From the NCBI GenBank assembly GCA_002428985.1, contig DIYL01000034.1:124001-188000 (forward strand): DNA of 64,000 nucleotides. Reading direction: 5' to 3'. The position numbers and the translations under genes are program-made. The notes under the pieces were generated by a model. It was not told the origin of the DNA and did no database searches. It was given only the letters and a program-made list of their open reading frames with translations. Positions 51,198-60,233 of the stretch are shown here, one piece after another. The first letter of the stretch is position 1. The number at the start of each line of letters is the position of its first letter. The DNA comes from Anaerolineales bacterium UBA6055. GTDB lineage: Bacteria; Chloroflexota; Anaerolineae; Aggregatilineales; Phototrophicaceae.

Positions 51198-52364
51198 ATG
51201 ACTCGACTACTTATCAAACTCCTTGCAGTTTTTACTATATTTGCAATTTGCATCACATTTGTAATGGGGCAACTCGCACAATCCAAAGCTGATTACACGC
51301 TAGCTTTTGTATCGCGTGCAGATAACAATCGTGAGATTTGGCTAGTTGACACAGACACGCAAATTCTCCTTAACCTGAGCCGTCATGCAGAAGATGATTA
51401 TGCACCGACATGGTCACCGGATGGTAGTCAACTTGCGTTTGTCTCTGAGCGTGACAACAATAGTGAAGTCTATACATATAATCCCACCACTGGGCAACTA
51501 GCAAACATCAGCAATAACCCTGCACGAGATAATTCACCACAATGGCTGAATACAGGAGAGTCCCTTATATTTGTTTCGAGGCGTAATGGATCCGGAGCAG
51601 AGGTTCATATTATTGATCTAAACACTGGAGAGATGCAAAATGTCAGCCGTTATCCTGGAGATGATTTTGCGCCCATTCCTGTACCCAGTGCCGCCGATAA
51701 CACATCACTCGTTTTATACACGTCAAACCGCGAAGGCAATATAGAAACCTTCATTCGAGATATCGTCAGCGGACGAGCAATCAATGTTAGTAGACATCCA
51801 GCAGACGATTATCAACCGCATTGGTCATTTGACGGCACTTATGTTTCATTTGAATCAACACGCGCCAATGGTATAGAAACATATATTTACAATATTGATG
51901 ATGAAACGCTGTTTAATCTTGGTCTAGAAGATGCTGACGACTATGCTGTGGATTGGTCGCCAATGGACGATGTTATTGTATTCGAGTCAACATACAGTAG
52001 TGATGCCGACATTTATCTATATGAGCTCGCAACAGACACATACACGAACCTCAGTAATCGGGATGACCATGACAAAAATCCCCTGTGGTCACCAGATGGC
52101 AAACATATCATCTATGTATCGTATACCGATGGGGCAGGTGACATCACACTATATACTCGGGAAACGGGTGAAATACGAAATCTGACACAAAACAACCTCG
52201 ACAACTTTGATCCAATTTGGTCGCCTGATAGTCAGCAGATTGCCTTTATTGCTCGCGATACAAATGGATCAAGACTAGCGATGATCAGTATTAATGGTGG
52301 TGATGTCCGTTATTTAGCGCCATATCATGACGCAATTGACACATTAATCTGGAAACCCAAATAA
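51198..52364 (+). CDS. Secreted TolB-like beta-propeller (PD40) protein
   Basis: A 388-residue protein. An N-terminal signal anchor (LLIKLLAVFTIFAICITFVMG) is followed by about seven PD40 repeats, such as DDYAPTWSPDGSQLAFVSERDNNSEVYTY, DDYQPHWSFDGTYVSFES and DNFDPIWSPDSQQIAFIARD. The propeller fits TolB or protease-accessory proteins that bind partners outside the cytoplasm. No enzyme domain is attached. The gene starts 183 bases after the start of the divergent binding-protein-like gene. The partner is unknown. Confidence 0.88.
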   Translation: MTRLLIKLLAVFTIFAICITFVMGQLAQSKADYTLAFVSRADNNREIWLVDTDTQILLNLSRHAEDDYAPTWSPDGSQLAFVSERDNNSEVYTYNPTTGQLANISNNPARDNSPQWLNTGESLIFVSRRNGSGAEVHIIDLNTGEMQNVSRYPGDDFAPIPVPSAADNTSLVLYTSNREGNIETFIRDIVSGRAINVSRHPADDYQPHWSFDGTYVSFESTRANGIETYIYNIDDETLFNLGLEDADDYAVDWSPMDDVIVFESTYSSDADIYLYELATDTYTNLSNRDDHDKNPLWSPDGKHIIYVSYTDGAGDITLYTRETGEIRNLTQNNLDNFDPIWSPDSQQIAFIARDTNGSRLAMISINGGDVRYLAPYHDAIDTLIWKPK

Positions 52365-52532
52365 CGATTTGTCTACGTTACTCAAGCACAAGCAATTCTT
52401 AATACATAATTTATGACAATTAGGTATCTTTTTTCGCATTTATCATTATAATATGAGCGTGACATGAGAAATGACAAACTTGTGACAAATCACTGCCAAA
52501 AATTGCTGATTGTATAGATATTTGCTATATTG

Positions 52533-52561
52533 TTGACAGATTTGGTATTGCGCAGTATATT
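52533..52561 (+). promoter_or_regulatory. Strong sigma-70-type promoter of the ABC operon
   Basis: A perfect -35 TTGACA (52533-52538), a 17-bp spacer, and -10 TATATT (52556-52561), one mismatch from consensus. Transcription should start near 52568. It is the best promoter match in the window. Confidence 0.8.
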
Positions 52562-52685
52562 TTGCATATAATATATCATATCTGATTACATATTTTGGGG
52601 GCATCACATACTCTTGGTAGCAAACAACTTCTAGTTTGTTGTATGTTGATAATAATGTTTTTTCCAAACCCCATACTTAATTTTG

Positions 52686-52711
52686 GTCTCAACAGGTGTA
52701 TCACCTGAGAC
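52686..52711 (+). promoter_or_regulatory. Inverted repeat in the ABC operon leader, possible operator
   Basis: GTCTC (52686-52690) and AGGTG (52694-52698) pair with CACCT (52702-52706) and GAGAC (52707-52711), with an unpaired AAC on one side. The core AGGTG-TAT-CACCT is a compact dyad. It may bind a regulator or form an RNA hairpin just upstream of the ribosome-binding site. Confidence 0.5.
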
Positions 52712-52747
52712 GTTGTTTACAAAAATTTTTATTGGAGGAATCTCAAT

Positions 52748-53734
52748 ATGAGAAAGTTGTTACGTTCTATCCCTGTTCTACTGTTAGCAGTTGGTACAAT
52801 GATCGCAAGTATCGGCGGTGTTGGAGCACAAGACCAACTCGTTTTCAGTATGGTTAGTCATGGTGGTGTTGGTAACCCATTCTGGATCGTTGTTATCAAA
52901 GGTATGGAAGATGCATGTTCACTTCTAGAAGCTGACTGTGCATGGCTTGCAGACCCCGTTGATAACGTAGACGATATGGCTGGCTACTGGGATGATGCAC
53001 TTGCTCGTGATAACGATGGTATCGGTACAACCGTTCCAAACCCAGAAGTTATTCGCGATGGCGTTAACCGTGCAGCAGAAGCAGGACTTCCTGTTATTGT
53101 CTTCAACACGGCAGACCCCAACGCTGGAACACCTGATGCACTCCCGACACTCTTCTACATTGGCGCAAACGAATTCCTCGGTGGACGTTCCAACGCACAA
53201 GCTGTTCTAGCAGCAGCAGATGCAGCTGGTACAGAAATCACAAAAGGTGTTTGCCCAATCCAAGAAGTTGGACACAGTGGTCTAGAAGCACGTTGTGCTG
53301 GTGTTCGTAGTGTCTTCGAAGAAGCTGGTATCCCACTTGACGGTTTGACAATCAACAATGATGTCACCGAATCAGCTGGTATCCTTGCTGACTACTTCAG
53401 CGCTAACGAAGATGCAAACGCAGCATTCATGCTTGGTCCAAACCCATCAAGCTCCCTCAACCTTTACATCCAAGAAAATGGTGTAGCAGTTGGTGACTTG
53501 TTCGCGACCACCCATGACACAAGCTCCGAAATCTACGAAATGATCCAAGAAGGTTACTTGATCCAAGCAATCGATCAACAACCATACTTGCAAGGTTTCG
53601 AAACCATCATGTGGCTCTACCTCAACAGCCAATTCGCATTGGCACCAGGTGGTGACATTCTGACTGGTCCTGGCGTTATTGACACCAGTAATGTTGATGC
53701 AATCATCGAATTGACAGCAGCAGGCTATCGTTAA
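52748..53734 (+). CDS. Periplasmic-type sugar-binding protein (type 1 PBP, RbsB-like)
   Basis: A 328-residue secreted binding protein with a signal peptide (MRKLLRSIPVLLLAVGTMIASIGGVGA, cleaved before Q). SMVSHGGVGNPFWIVVIKGMEDA opens the type 1 periplasmic fold, FYIGANEFLGGRSNAQAVL and CPIQEVGHSGLEARCAGVRSVFEEAG follow, and QAIDQQPYLQGFETIMWLYL ends it. It is the first gene of the operon and has a richer, cleaner codon pattern than its neighbours, as expected for an abundant binding protein. A partial terminator follows, which would let it be made in excess over the membrane subunits. The ligand is a monosaccharide or similar (inference). Confidence 0.92.
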   Translation: MRKLLRSIPVLLLAVGTMIASIGGVGAQDQLVFSMVSHGGVGNPFWIVVIKGMEDACSLLEADCAWLADPVDNVDDMAGYWDDALARDNDGIGTTVPNPEVIRDGVNRAAEAGLPVIVFNTADPNAGTPDALPTLFYIGANEFLGGRSNAQAVLAAADAAGTEITKGVCPIQEVGHSGLEARCAGVRSVFEEAGIPLDGLTINNDVTESAGILADYFSANEDANAAFMLGPNPSSSLNLYIQENGVAVGDLFATTHDTSSEIYEMIQEGYLIQAIDQQPYLQGFETIMWLYLNSQFALAPGGDILTGPGVIDTSNVDAIIELTAAGYR

Positions 53735-53753
53735 ACCGAACTTCGGTACAAAA

Positions 53754-53790
53754 ATGGGTGGGGCAAATGTTCCACTCATTCCCCTTTTCC
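53754..53790 (+). terminator. Attenuating terminator after the binding-protein gene
   Basis: ATGGGTGG (53754-53761) pairs with CCACTCAT (53772-53779, one wobble), then TCCCCTTTTCC. A moderately strong stem with a broken U-run would stop some transcripts before the permease genes, a usual arrangement in such operons. Confidence 0.55.
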
Positions 53791-53891
53791 TCAATAGTAA
53801 ATTATATACACAGCTTTGCCACCTTAGTTGTATAACGTTTTACTTAGCTAAATCGTAGAAATTGATATATCAAAGTTATTGAGAAACATAT

Positions 53892-54227
53892 ATGCCTGAA
53901 AAATATTATGCAACAGATCAACATGGTAATCGAGTTGGTGAAATTGCTACAGATGATGCTAGCAACTCTCTCGGATGTCTGCTGATACTATCCGTTATTT
54001 TCCCACTTGCAGTATTATATTGTGCTTACAAGATAGCCAAAACCAAAGGACAAACCCATTGGGTTTATTTCATTCCTGCATGCATAGGTGTAATAGTTTT
54101 TATCGGTGCATTAATTTCCAATTTCGATAATCATGGTGGACAAACTGCTGGAACCGTACTTCTTGGCGGATTTATCTTTTTGATATTGCCTGCAATAATC
54201 GGATACAGTCAGGCGAACAGGACTTAA
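53892..54227 (+). CDS. Stand-alone three-helix membrane module
   Basis: A 111-residue protein with three hydrophobic helices (about 27-47, 57-77, 85-104). The opening MPEKYYATDQHGNRVGEIA and the KIAKTKGQTHWVY loop recur, in the same order, in the first 110 residues of the next gene, which is fused to a sugar permease. So this is a free copy of the permease's N-terminal module. No known domain is recognised. It starts 157 bases after the binding-protein gene and 33 bases before the permease fusion. It may modulate or assemble the transporter (inference). Confidence 0.7.
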   Translation: MPEKYYATDQHGNRVGEIATDDASNSLGCLLILSVIFPLAVLYCAYKIAKTKGQTHWVYFIPACIGVIVFIGALISNFDNHGGQTAGTVLLGGFIFLILPAIIGYSQANRT

Positions 54228-54260
54228 GAGCGTCAAGATACTCTGAAAGGAAATCCTACT

Positions 54261-56702
54261 ATGCCTGAAAAATATGATGTAGTTGATAAACATGGTAATA
54301 AAGTAGGGGAACTAGTCTCCAATAAACCAGATGGGCCACTTGGTCTTCTAATACTTATTATACTAAGCATACTCATCCCAATAGGGGTTGCTTATAGTTC
54401 ATTTAAAATTGCCAAAAATGAGGGAAGAACACATTGGGTTTACTATCTTCCATTCGTTATAGGACTTTTTGTTCTGATTGGAGCCTTTTTTTCCAACATT
54501 ACAAATCACAATGGAAACAACTTAGGATCAATCTTTGTTGGAGCATTACTTTTCTTTGTTCTCCCTGCAATGCTAGGAGCAGTAGCGAATGCTCAAGCCA
54601 CTGAAATACCTGCAGATACAAAAATGAAAGGGAGACCTGTCAATAATCGGATCGCCTATCTGAACTTCGGGTTTGCATTATTAGGTATTTCCATCGCCCT
54701 ACTTGTGTTTCTCGGTTGGATGCCTCTAGGCGAACGTGCTAACATCCTCCGTAGTAATCTTAATTTATACGAATTTGTGGTAATTGTTGGCGCTGCGATT
54801 TATGCAGTTGGTTGTTTCCGCACAGGCATGGGTGTTATTCAAAATGAACGTGCCGGACAACGCTGGGCACAATGGATGTTATTCTTCACCATTATGATTG
54901 GTAGTGTCATCTTACTCAGTGTGATTATCCCTGTTGGTCTTAAGTTCTCATTGCTATTGGGACAAGACATTGATATGCGAGCATTCATTGATAATGACAT
55001 TGGTGGCTTGCCGTCGATGGCAATGGCTATCGGTGAAGGTCTGGTGCTCGTCAGTGTGTTTATCATTTCGATCATTGCACTCGCGTCATTATTTACATTT
55101 TTGGTTCCACCTCTAGAACCACTCAAAAAGGTCCCCGGTATCAACTTGATTGTGTCGCCACCACGTCGTCTTATCTATGCTTTGATGGCGGTATTTGGTG
55201 TCGGTATATTCTTCGGGCTGATTGCGGCTGGATTTGCTGTTCCAGAATTCCCAGGTGTAACAAAAATCCGTGATGCAGAAAATCATCGCTTGATAGCCGG
55301 ATTCTTATTTTTCATCCCGGGTTTATTAGGTTACTTACAAGTCCGACAAGTTGAAGAAAAATCCGACGAGCTACGACGTGCAGTGGCCCTTACCCCCGGT
55401 AAGTATATTCGTTCCGAGCTAGCCAAATCGCCCAGTGCGGGTGCAATCATCGGTTTTATTGCTATCTTTATTGGCTTCACAATGGCAACCGATCTATTCC
55501 TTGAGCCGAGTTCGATTGCATCGTTCCTCAGTAATGTTGCAACAAAAGGTGTGATAGCCATCGGCGTAACATATCTGATGATTTCTGGGGAGTTCGATCT
55601 GTCCGTCGGATCGATTCTTGGCGTTGTTGCATTATCCTTCATGTTGTTCATGACAGAGGGTGCACCGTTCTTAGGTGTCCTTGATCCATTCCCAGCGGCA
55701 ATAGCAGCATTGTTTGTTGCCTTTTTACTGGGCTCAATCAATGGTATTTTGCTCATCACAACACGAATACCGTCGTTTATTGTCACCTTAGGGACATTAC
55801 TCGCCTTCAGAGCAATTACGTTGGTTGCAATTGCTGGTGGTCGTATTCTCCGTTACCGTGATTATTATTCCGATTTCCCTGTTATAGAAATTAGCAATAT
55901 GGTATTTGTGGTTCTTGCAGTCATCGGCTTGTTGTTGATGGCGTATACCGCCTTCCGCACATTACCAACTTTGCTCAATAGCGCAAGACATGCATGGTCG
56001 ATTCGCGCCGACAATGGTGACTTTGGTACAACGGGTGCAATTATCCATTCACTCTACCTTGCCATTGTGACACTTGTCATTGTCGGAGTTGTCGTGTGGT
56101 TATTCGCAGTTGTTTCTTACCATATCAGCGCAAGCGGTGGTGAAGTTATTCAGGTTGGCTTCTTCGATCTCATCAATGGACGTGTTGAATCATTTGGTTT
56201 GGACAATCTCATACCCATTCCACAAAGTGCAAATGTTCGTCTAGCGATTTTATGGTGGTTTATCTTCGTTGTGATCTTCCATGTCATTCTTGACAATACT
56301 TCATTTGGTAACAGCATCTTCGCGACAGGTGGTAATGCTGGTGCAGCACGCGCTCAGGGTATTAACGTTGACCGCGTCAAAGTCCAAAACTTTGTGATTG
56401 TCGCATTGTTAACGGGTGTTGCAGCGATCTATGAAACTGCCCGTAATCCCGGTGTTGATCCTTTGAAAGGGCAACTTTGGGAGCTGGATGTAATCGCAAT
56501 GACAGTGATTGGTGGTGCATTACTCACAGGTGGTTATGGTAGTGTCATCGGGTCTTTGTTAGGTGCATTGATTTTTGGTATGTTACAAACAGGTCTCGTC
56601 CTTGTCGGTGTTGAATCCCGTCTATTTGCTGGGACAGTTGGTGTCATCATCATCGTGGCGGTTATTCTCAATACATTTGTCCGTGGCGCACAGCGAAATT
56701 AG
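54261..56702 (+). CDS. Sugar ABC transporter permease with N-terminal module fusion
   Basis: An 813-residue inner-membrane protein. Residues 1-112 repeat the three-helix module encoded just upstream (MPEKYDVVDKHGNKVGE, KIAKNEGRTHWVY). Residues 125-390 add about six further helices of unknown type. Residues 395-810 are an RbsC/BPD_transp_2-type permease: GEFDLSVGSILGVVALSF, GILLITTRIPSFIVTLGTL, and the cytoplasmic EAA-like loop GGNAGAARAQGINVDRVK, ending GGYGSVIGSLLGALIFGM. Ordinary family members are about 320-400 residues, so more than half of this protein is extra. A single permease gene implies a homodimer. Confidence 0.9.
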   Translation: MPEKYDVVDKHGNKVGELVSNKPDGPLGLLILIILSILIPIGVAYSSFKIAKNEGRTHWVYYLPFVIGLFVLIGAFFSNITNHNGNNLGSIFVGALLFFVLPAMLGAVANAQATEIPADTKMKGRPVNNRIAYLNFGFALLGISIALLVFLGWMPLGERANILRSNLNLYEFVVIVGAAIYAVGCFRTGMGVIQNERAGQRWAQWMLFFTIMIGSVILLSVIIPVGLKFSLLLGQDIDMRAFIDNDIGGLPSMAMAIGEGLVLVSVFIISIIALASLFTFLVPPLEPLKKVPGINLIVSPPRRLIYALMAVFGVGIFFGLIAAGFAVPEFPGVTKIRDAENHRLIAGFLFFIPGLLGYLQVRQVEEKSDELRRAVALTPGKYIRSELAKSPSAGAIIGFIAIFIGFTMATDLFLEPSSIASFLSNVATKGVIAIGVTYLMISGEFDLSVGSILGVVALSFMLFMTEGAPFLGVLDPFPAAIAALFVAFLLGSINGILLITTRIPSFIVTLGTLLAFRAITLVAIAGGRILRYRDYYSDFPVIEISNMVFVVLAVIGLLLMAYTAFRTLPTLLNSARHAWSIRADNGDFGTTGAIIHSLYLAIVTLVIVGVVVWLFAVVSYHISASGGEVIQVGFFDLINGRVESFGLDNLIPIPQSANVRLAILWWFIFVVIFHVILDNTSFGNSIFATGGNAGAARAQGINVDRVKVQNFVIVALLTGVAAIYETARNPGVDPLKGQLWELDVIAMTVIGGALLTGGYGSVIGSLLGALIFGMLQTGLVLVGVESRLFAGTVGVIIIVAVILNTFVRGAQRN

Positions 56703-56714
56703 GATACACGAATT

Positions 56715-57518
56715 ATGGAATATAAACAAAAAAGAGAAGATGCACTTGTCGATATGGTGGACATCCACAAATATTTCGGCAGTGTACAAGTATTACGCGG
56801 GATCGACTTCCATGTTGACCGCCAAGAAATTGTAGGACTACTCGGTGATAATGGTGCGGGTAAATCAACACTCATCAAAGTTTTGACAGGTTATCATAAC
56901 CCGACAAAAGGGCAAATCTTCTTTGATGGTAACCCTGTCAATATTGATTCGCCGCATGCTGCACGTGAGCTGGGTATCGAAACGGTATATCAAGACCTTG
57001 CGCTAGTACCACTAATGAGTATTGCGCGTAACTTCTGGCTTGGGCAAGAACCAACCTATAATGTTGGTCCATTCAAATTCATGGATAAGAAGAAAATGGG
57101 TGAAGCATCTATCGAAGCCCTTCGTGATGTTGGAATTCATATCCGCGACCCAGAGGAAACGGTTGGTACGATGTCCGGTGGTGAGCGCCAATCCATTGCG
57201 ATTGGGCGTGCAGTTTACTTCGGAAAGAAGTTGCTGATTCTTGACGAACCGACGTCGGCATTATCTGTTGGCGAGACACAAAAGGTACTTGATTACACCA
57301 TCGCAGCAAAAGAAAAAGGTATGAGTGTAATTTTCATCTCGCATAATATCCGTCACGTATTCGAAGTTGCCGACCGCTTCACCATTATTGAACGTGGACG
57401 CAAATTAGGAGACTTCCGTAAAGAAGAAGTCGAAGAACATGAAGTTGCTAATATGATCGTCGCGGGCGAAATTCCTGAACGCCTGCGTTTGATACCGCAA
57501 GAAGAAGGTGGGGATTAA
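56715..57518 (+). CDS. Sugar ABC transporter ATP-binding protein (single domain)
   Basis: A 267-residue ATPase. Walker A GDNGAGKSTLIK (about 44-55), the Q-loop at YQDLALVP, signature motif TMSGGERQSIAIGRAV, Walker B LLILDEPTSALS and the switch His in FISHNIRHV are all present. It carries a single nucleotide-binding domain like FrcA rather than the duplicated RbsA type, so it would act as a dimer with the upstream permease. It starts 12 bases after the permease gene and ends two bases before the lipoprotein gene. It energises import of the sugar bound by the protein at 52748. Confidence 0.95.
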   Translation: MEYKQKREDALVDMVDIHKYFGSVQVLRGIDFHVDRQEIVGLLGDNGAGKSTLIKVLTGYHNPTKGQIFFDGNPVNIDSPHAARELGIETVYQDLALVPLMSIARNFWLGQEPTYNVGPFKFMDKKKMGEASIEALRDVGIHIRDPEETVGTMSGGERQSIAIGRAVYFGKKLLILDEPTSALSVGETQKVLDYTIAAKEKGMSVIFISHNIRHVFEVADRFTIIERGRKLGDFRKEEVEEHEVANMIVAGEIPERLRLIPQEEGGD

Positions 57519-57520
57519 TC

Positions 57521-58168
57521 ATGACATTCTTTAAAACACAGCGTATCCGAGTATGGGTCGTCGCGCTGATTGTGATGTTGGTTGCATCTGCCTGTGCACC
57601 AGATAATCTAGATATTACACCATCGGCTACACCGACAATTGCACCAACAGAAACACCAACCCCTACACCCTTACCCGAGGGGTTTGAAGCAGAAGTCAGT
57701 GCAAATGAGGCTGTGATCGAAGCGCTGATGGAATTACTCCCGAATACCATCCCAGCAGGTGCCGCCCAATGGCAACGTGATTACTCACGTGGTGAAGATG
57801 GCATTGCATCATTACGTGGACTTACCAACGGGGTAGGACAGCGGATGTATTTTTCGGAGCAAACAGGTGGACAGATGAACATCAGTTTTGCTGTATTTGA
57901 TACAGCGGAAGATGCAATTGCCAATTACGAGCGTATTCGCGGGATTCGTCCAGTACTACAAACTGGCACAAGCGATGATGCCTTCCCAGAACCAAATCTC
58001 TTTGGCGCAAGCAATCAAGGGTCGTATGGTATCTTCCAAATTGATAACTACTTTATCGAAGTATTTATCGAACTGTTTTCAAGTACGGGTAGCAATCCGC
58101 TCAAACCTGTATCACGGTCAGCTGTGAACTTCTTTGAATCAAATCGAGAAGCCTTCGAAGCCAACTAA
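57521..58168 (+). CDS. Putative lipoprotein of the ABC operon
   Basis: A 215-residue lipoprotein. The signal segment ends in the lipobox VASAC, giving a lipidated Cys25 or so. A Thr/Pro-rich linker (about 31-55: TPSATPTIAPTETPTPTPLP) leads to a globular domain of about 155 residues with SFAVFDTAEDAIANYERIRGI and IDNYFIEVFIELF. I do not recognise the domain. It starts two bases after the ATPase gene, so it belongs to the transporter operon, which usually has no such member. It may capture substrate or tether the binding protein (inference). Confidence 0.75.
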   Translation: MTFFKTQRIRVWVVALIVMLVASACAPDNLDITPSATPTIAPTETPTPTPLPEGFEAEVSANEAVIEALMELLPNTIPAGAAQWQRDYSRGEDGIASLRGLTNGVGQRMYFSEQTGGQMNISFAVFDTAEDAIANYERIRGIRPVLQTGTSDDAFPEPNLFGASNQGSYGIFQIDNYFIEVFIELFSSTGSNPLKPVSRSAVNFFESNREAFEAN

Positions 58169-58207
58169 TACGATTAATCTAACGACAAGCACATAGTGAT
58201 TTTGATG

Positions 58208-58233
58208 ATGACTCTACTTTGGTAGGGTCATTT
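58208..58233 (+). terminator. Terminator of the ABC operon
   Basis: ATGACTCTAC (58208-58217) pairs with GTAGGGTCAT (58222-58231, one wobble) around TTTG, followed by TT. It lies 39 bases after the lipoprotein stop. Confidence 0.75.
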
Positions 58234-58354
58234 ATCATATAGGGTAAGTGACTATTTTGCACGCCTATAGAAGCTCTAAGCCCAATCTTAGCGACAATAT
58301 GATACACTGAATACCATTAGAATATATTTTAAGAGTTAAAAGAAAGACAAGCAC

Positions 58355-58792
58355 GTGAACAACAGTCGATATACAATAGCCCTCCATATCCTAACGTACC
58401 TCGCAATGGAATTTGAAGGTCAAAATACATCCGAATATATGGCGAAGAGCATCAACACGAATCCCGTTGTCGTCCGTCGTATCCTCAGTACCTTACGTAA
58501 GGCAGGGTATGTCACATCGCAACCGGGGGTCGGTGGTGGTATTACACTAACAATCTCACCAGAAGCTGTCACAATGCACGATGTATATCAACTGTTCGAA
58601 ACGAATGATTTATTCCCGATGCACACCAATGAGCCGATGCAACAATGCCCGAGTGGTGGCACTATTCAACATGTCCTCACACCAGTTTATGATGAGGCAC
58701 GTCAGGCCATGTGTAATGTGCTCAAAAGTAAAACCATTGCTCAACTTGCCACAGAATCATGGGATTACTATCACGAAAAAATTGAGGCATAG
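58355..58792 (+). CDS. Rrf2-family transcriptional regulator
   Basis: A 145-residue regulator with an N-terminal winged helix: RYTIALHILTYLAM, MAKSINTNPVVVRRILSTLRKAGYV, and the wing SQPGVGGGITL. The start is GTG at 58355. The three-cysteine iron-sulfur cluster of IscR or NsrR is not present; only Cys at about 106 and 128 remain, so it is nearer the YwnA/SaiR branch that may sense redox by thiols (inference). The gene is followed 60 bases later by the DinB-like gene. Targets are unknown. Confidence 0.9.
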   Translation: MNNSRYTIALHILTYLAMEFEGQNTSEYMAKSINTNPVVVRRILSTLRKAGYVTSQPGVGGGITLTISPEAVTMHDVYQLFETNDLFPMHTNEPMQQCPSGGTIQHVLTPVYDEARQAMCNVLKSKTIAQLATESWDYYHEKIEA

Positions 58793-58852
58793 TTACAGAT
58801 AACAACTTGCATGTTAAAATCTCCAAAACTGTAACCAAAGGAGATACTAATC

Positions 58853-59338
58853 ATGCAAGCTCTCAGAATTTATCGCGCTTGGCAATTTGATTCAATGGAA
58901 AAAAGTCTCGACATTGCTGAACGGCTGTTAACCACTATTAGCGATGACACAATCTATAGCAAACGCGACGGGGGAGACGGCTGGACTATCTCGGAAGTGC
59001 TGGGACATCTGATAGAAACCGAAGCCCTCTTTCTTGAACGTGCGAAACTCACAATGACCGAAGATAATCCAGATCTACCATTTGGCGATCCAGATCAAAC
59101 AGTTAAAGATGGTGATTATGCCAGTAAAAGTGCAGTGGATGTGTTGGCACAATGGCGCACAGTACGTGCCGAATTCCTCACCTATCTCAAAGCCATTCCA
59201 GCCGATGAAGAAAATACATGGGAACGCCCCGCTCAGCATCCTAACCGAGGTGCTTTTTCGCTGAACGATCAAGTGATGTTAGCCGGTTGGCACGATACCA
59301 ATCACCTTGAACAAGTCGTCAAGATCATCAACCAGTAG
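58853..59338 (+). CDS. DinB-family protein
   Basis: A 161-residue four-helix-bundle protein of the DinB/YfiT type. WTISEVLGHLIETEALFLERAKL carries the first metal-ligand His, and MLAGWHDTNHLEQVVKI the last two (His-x3-His), matching the nickel/zinc triad. FSLNDQ is a common bridging element. Family members act as thiol transferases (mycothiol or bacillithiol) or have unknown roles. AAAGGAGA precedes the ATG. It overlaps the convergent protease gene by 11 bases at the 3' end. Confidence 0.9.
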   Translation: MQALRIYRAWQFDSMEKSLDIAERLLTTISDDTIYSKRDGGDGWTISEVLGHLIETEALFLERAKLTMTEDNPDLPFGDPDQTVKDGDYASKSAVDVLAQWRTVRAEFLTYLKAIPADEENTWERPAQHPNRGAFSLNDQVMLAGWHDTNHLEQVVKIINQ

Positions 59339-60233
59339 CTGTATCAAAATATTCCGATATACGAATAATTTCGTCTGCTGGAACGAATGTCGCCTCACAT
59401 ACCGTCTGACCTGTCTTTTCTAAGTACGCTTGTACAAGATAATACCCGATTGCGTAACCAGCAAAGGCAGGCAACCCGACTTTTTCAAAGCCAAACGCAT
59501 CAGCCAGTGCATCTCCATAAATATAACTACGCACTTGTTGAAAACCCTTTATGCCAAGATTTTCACCAATGATGTGTTTTGTAGTATCTAACTCCGAATC
59601 GTCGAAATCATCCACATAGTAACCAAGCATGTTGTCACCATAGATTGCCGTCGCAAACGATTCCGCCATACCCTCATATATCATCCACTGGGCCAATGTA
59701 ATTTCCATATAATGCCACGGGAACAATGACAAATGCACATTATGATGAAACTCATGCGCAAGTAATCCTTCAAATTTGCCTAAATTATAATCATTCGGAT
59801 CGGAATACACCGCGAAGATCACACTCGGTATACCACCCATTCCCGTATATCCACGATCCAGAGGATTAGCATGATTGGGTCGTCCTAAGAATAGGCCGTA
59901 GGTGATTGTGTCGATTGCAATCTTGCTCTCATATGGTGCAAATTGCTGAGCACAATGTGCTAAAATCTGACGCGATTTATCCCATGCGCCAAATTCAATT
60001 AGTTTCGACAGTGCATGTGGTATATCATCTAAATCATCTGGTAATAGAAATCCCCAATTTGAAACAGTATCGACAACATTTAAATCCTCAACAGCAGTAT
60101 TCATCAATGTTGCAATTGCTGGTTTAAAGGGAGCAATTAATTCATCCTCAAATAGATGTTGTTTATCGGCACTCGTAGCTGCATCGACAATAGCCTGATA
60201 GTATTTTGAGGTATCATGTACAGTAATTTTCAC
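59328..60233 (-). CDS. DUF2268 predicted zinc-dependent protease
   Basis: A 301-residue protein of the DUF2268 family. LLAHEFHHNVHL has the gluzincin HExxH motif (His160, Glu161, His164), with a later Glu (for example in MIYEGMAESFATAIYG) as third ligand. There is no signal peptide, so it is cytoplasmic. Its start overlaps the MerR-type regulator by four bases (ATGA), so the two genes are translationally coupled and the regulator's ligand probably induces the protease. The substrate is unknown. Confidence 0.85.
   Translation of the reverse strand: MKITVHDTSKYYQAIVDAATSADKQHLFEDELIAPFKPAIATLMNTAVEDLNVVDTVSNWGFLLPDDLDDIPHALSKLIEFGAWDKSRQILAHCAQQFAPYESKIAIDTITYGLFLGRPNHANPLDRGYTGMGGIPSVIFAVYSDPNDYNLGKFEGLLAHEFHHNVHLSLFPWHYMEITLAQWMIYEGMAESFATAIYGDNMLGYYVDDFDDSELDTTKHIIGENLGIKGFQQVRSYIYGDALADAFGFEKVGLPAFAGYAIGYYLVQAYLEKTGQTVCEATFVPADEIIRISEYFDTATG

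Larger units (their letters stand above)
52365..52747 (+). promoter_or_regulatory. Control region and structured leader of the sugar ABC operon
   Basis: This 383-bp gap contains no gene. It holds the promoter at 52533-52561 and a leader of about 180 bases. In the leader CATAC (52608-52612) and GTATG with CAAAC and GTTTG inside can form a long imperfect hairpin near 52608-52645. A second dyad lies at 52686-52711. GGAGGA precedes ATG 52748. Confidence 0.6.
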
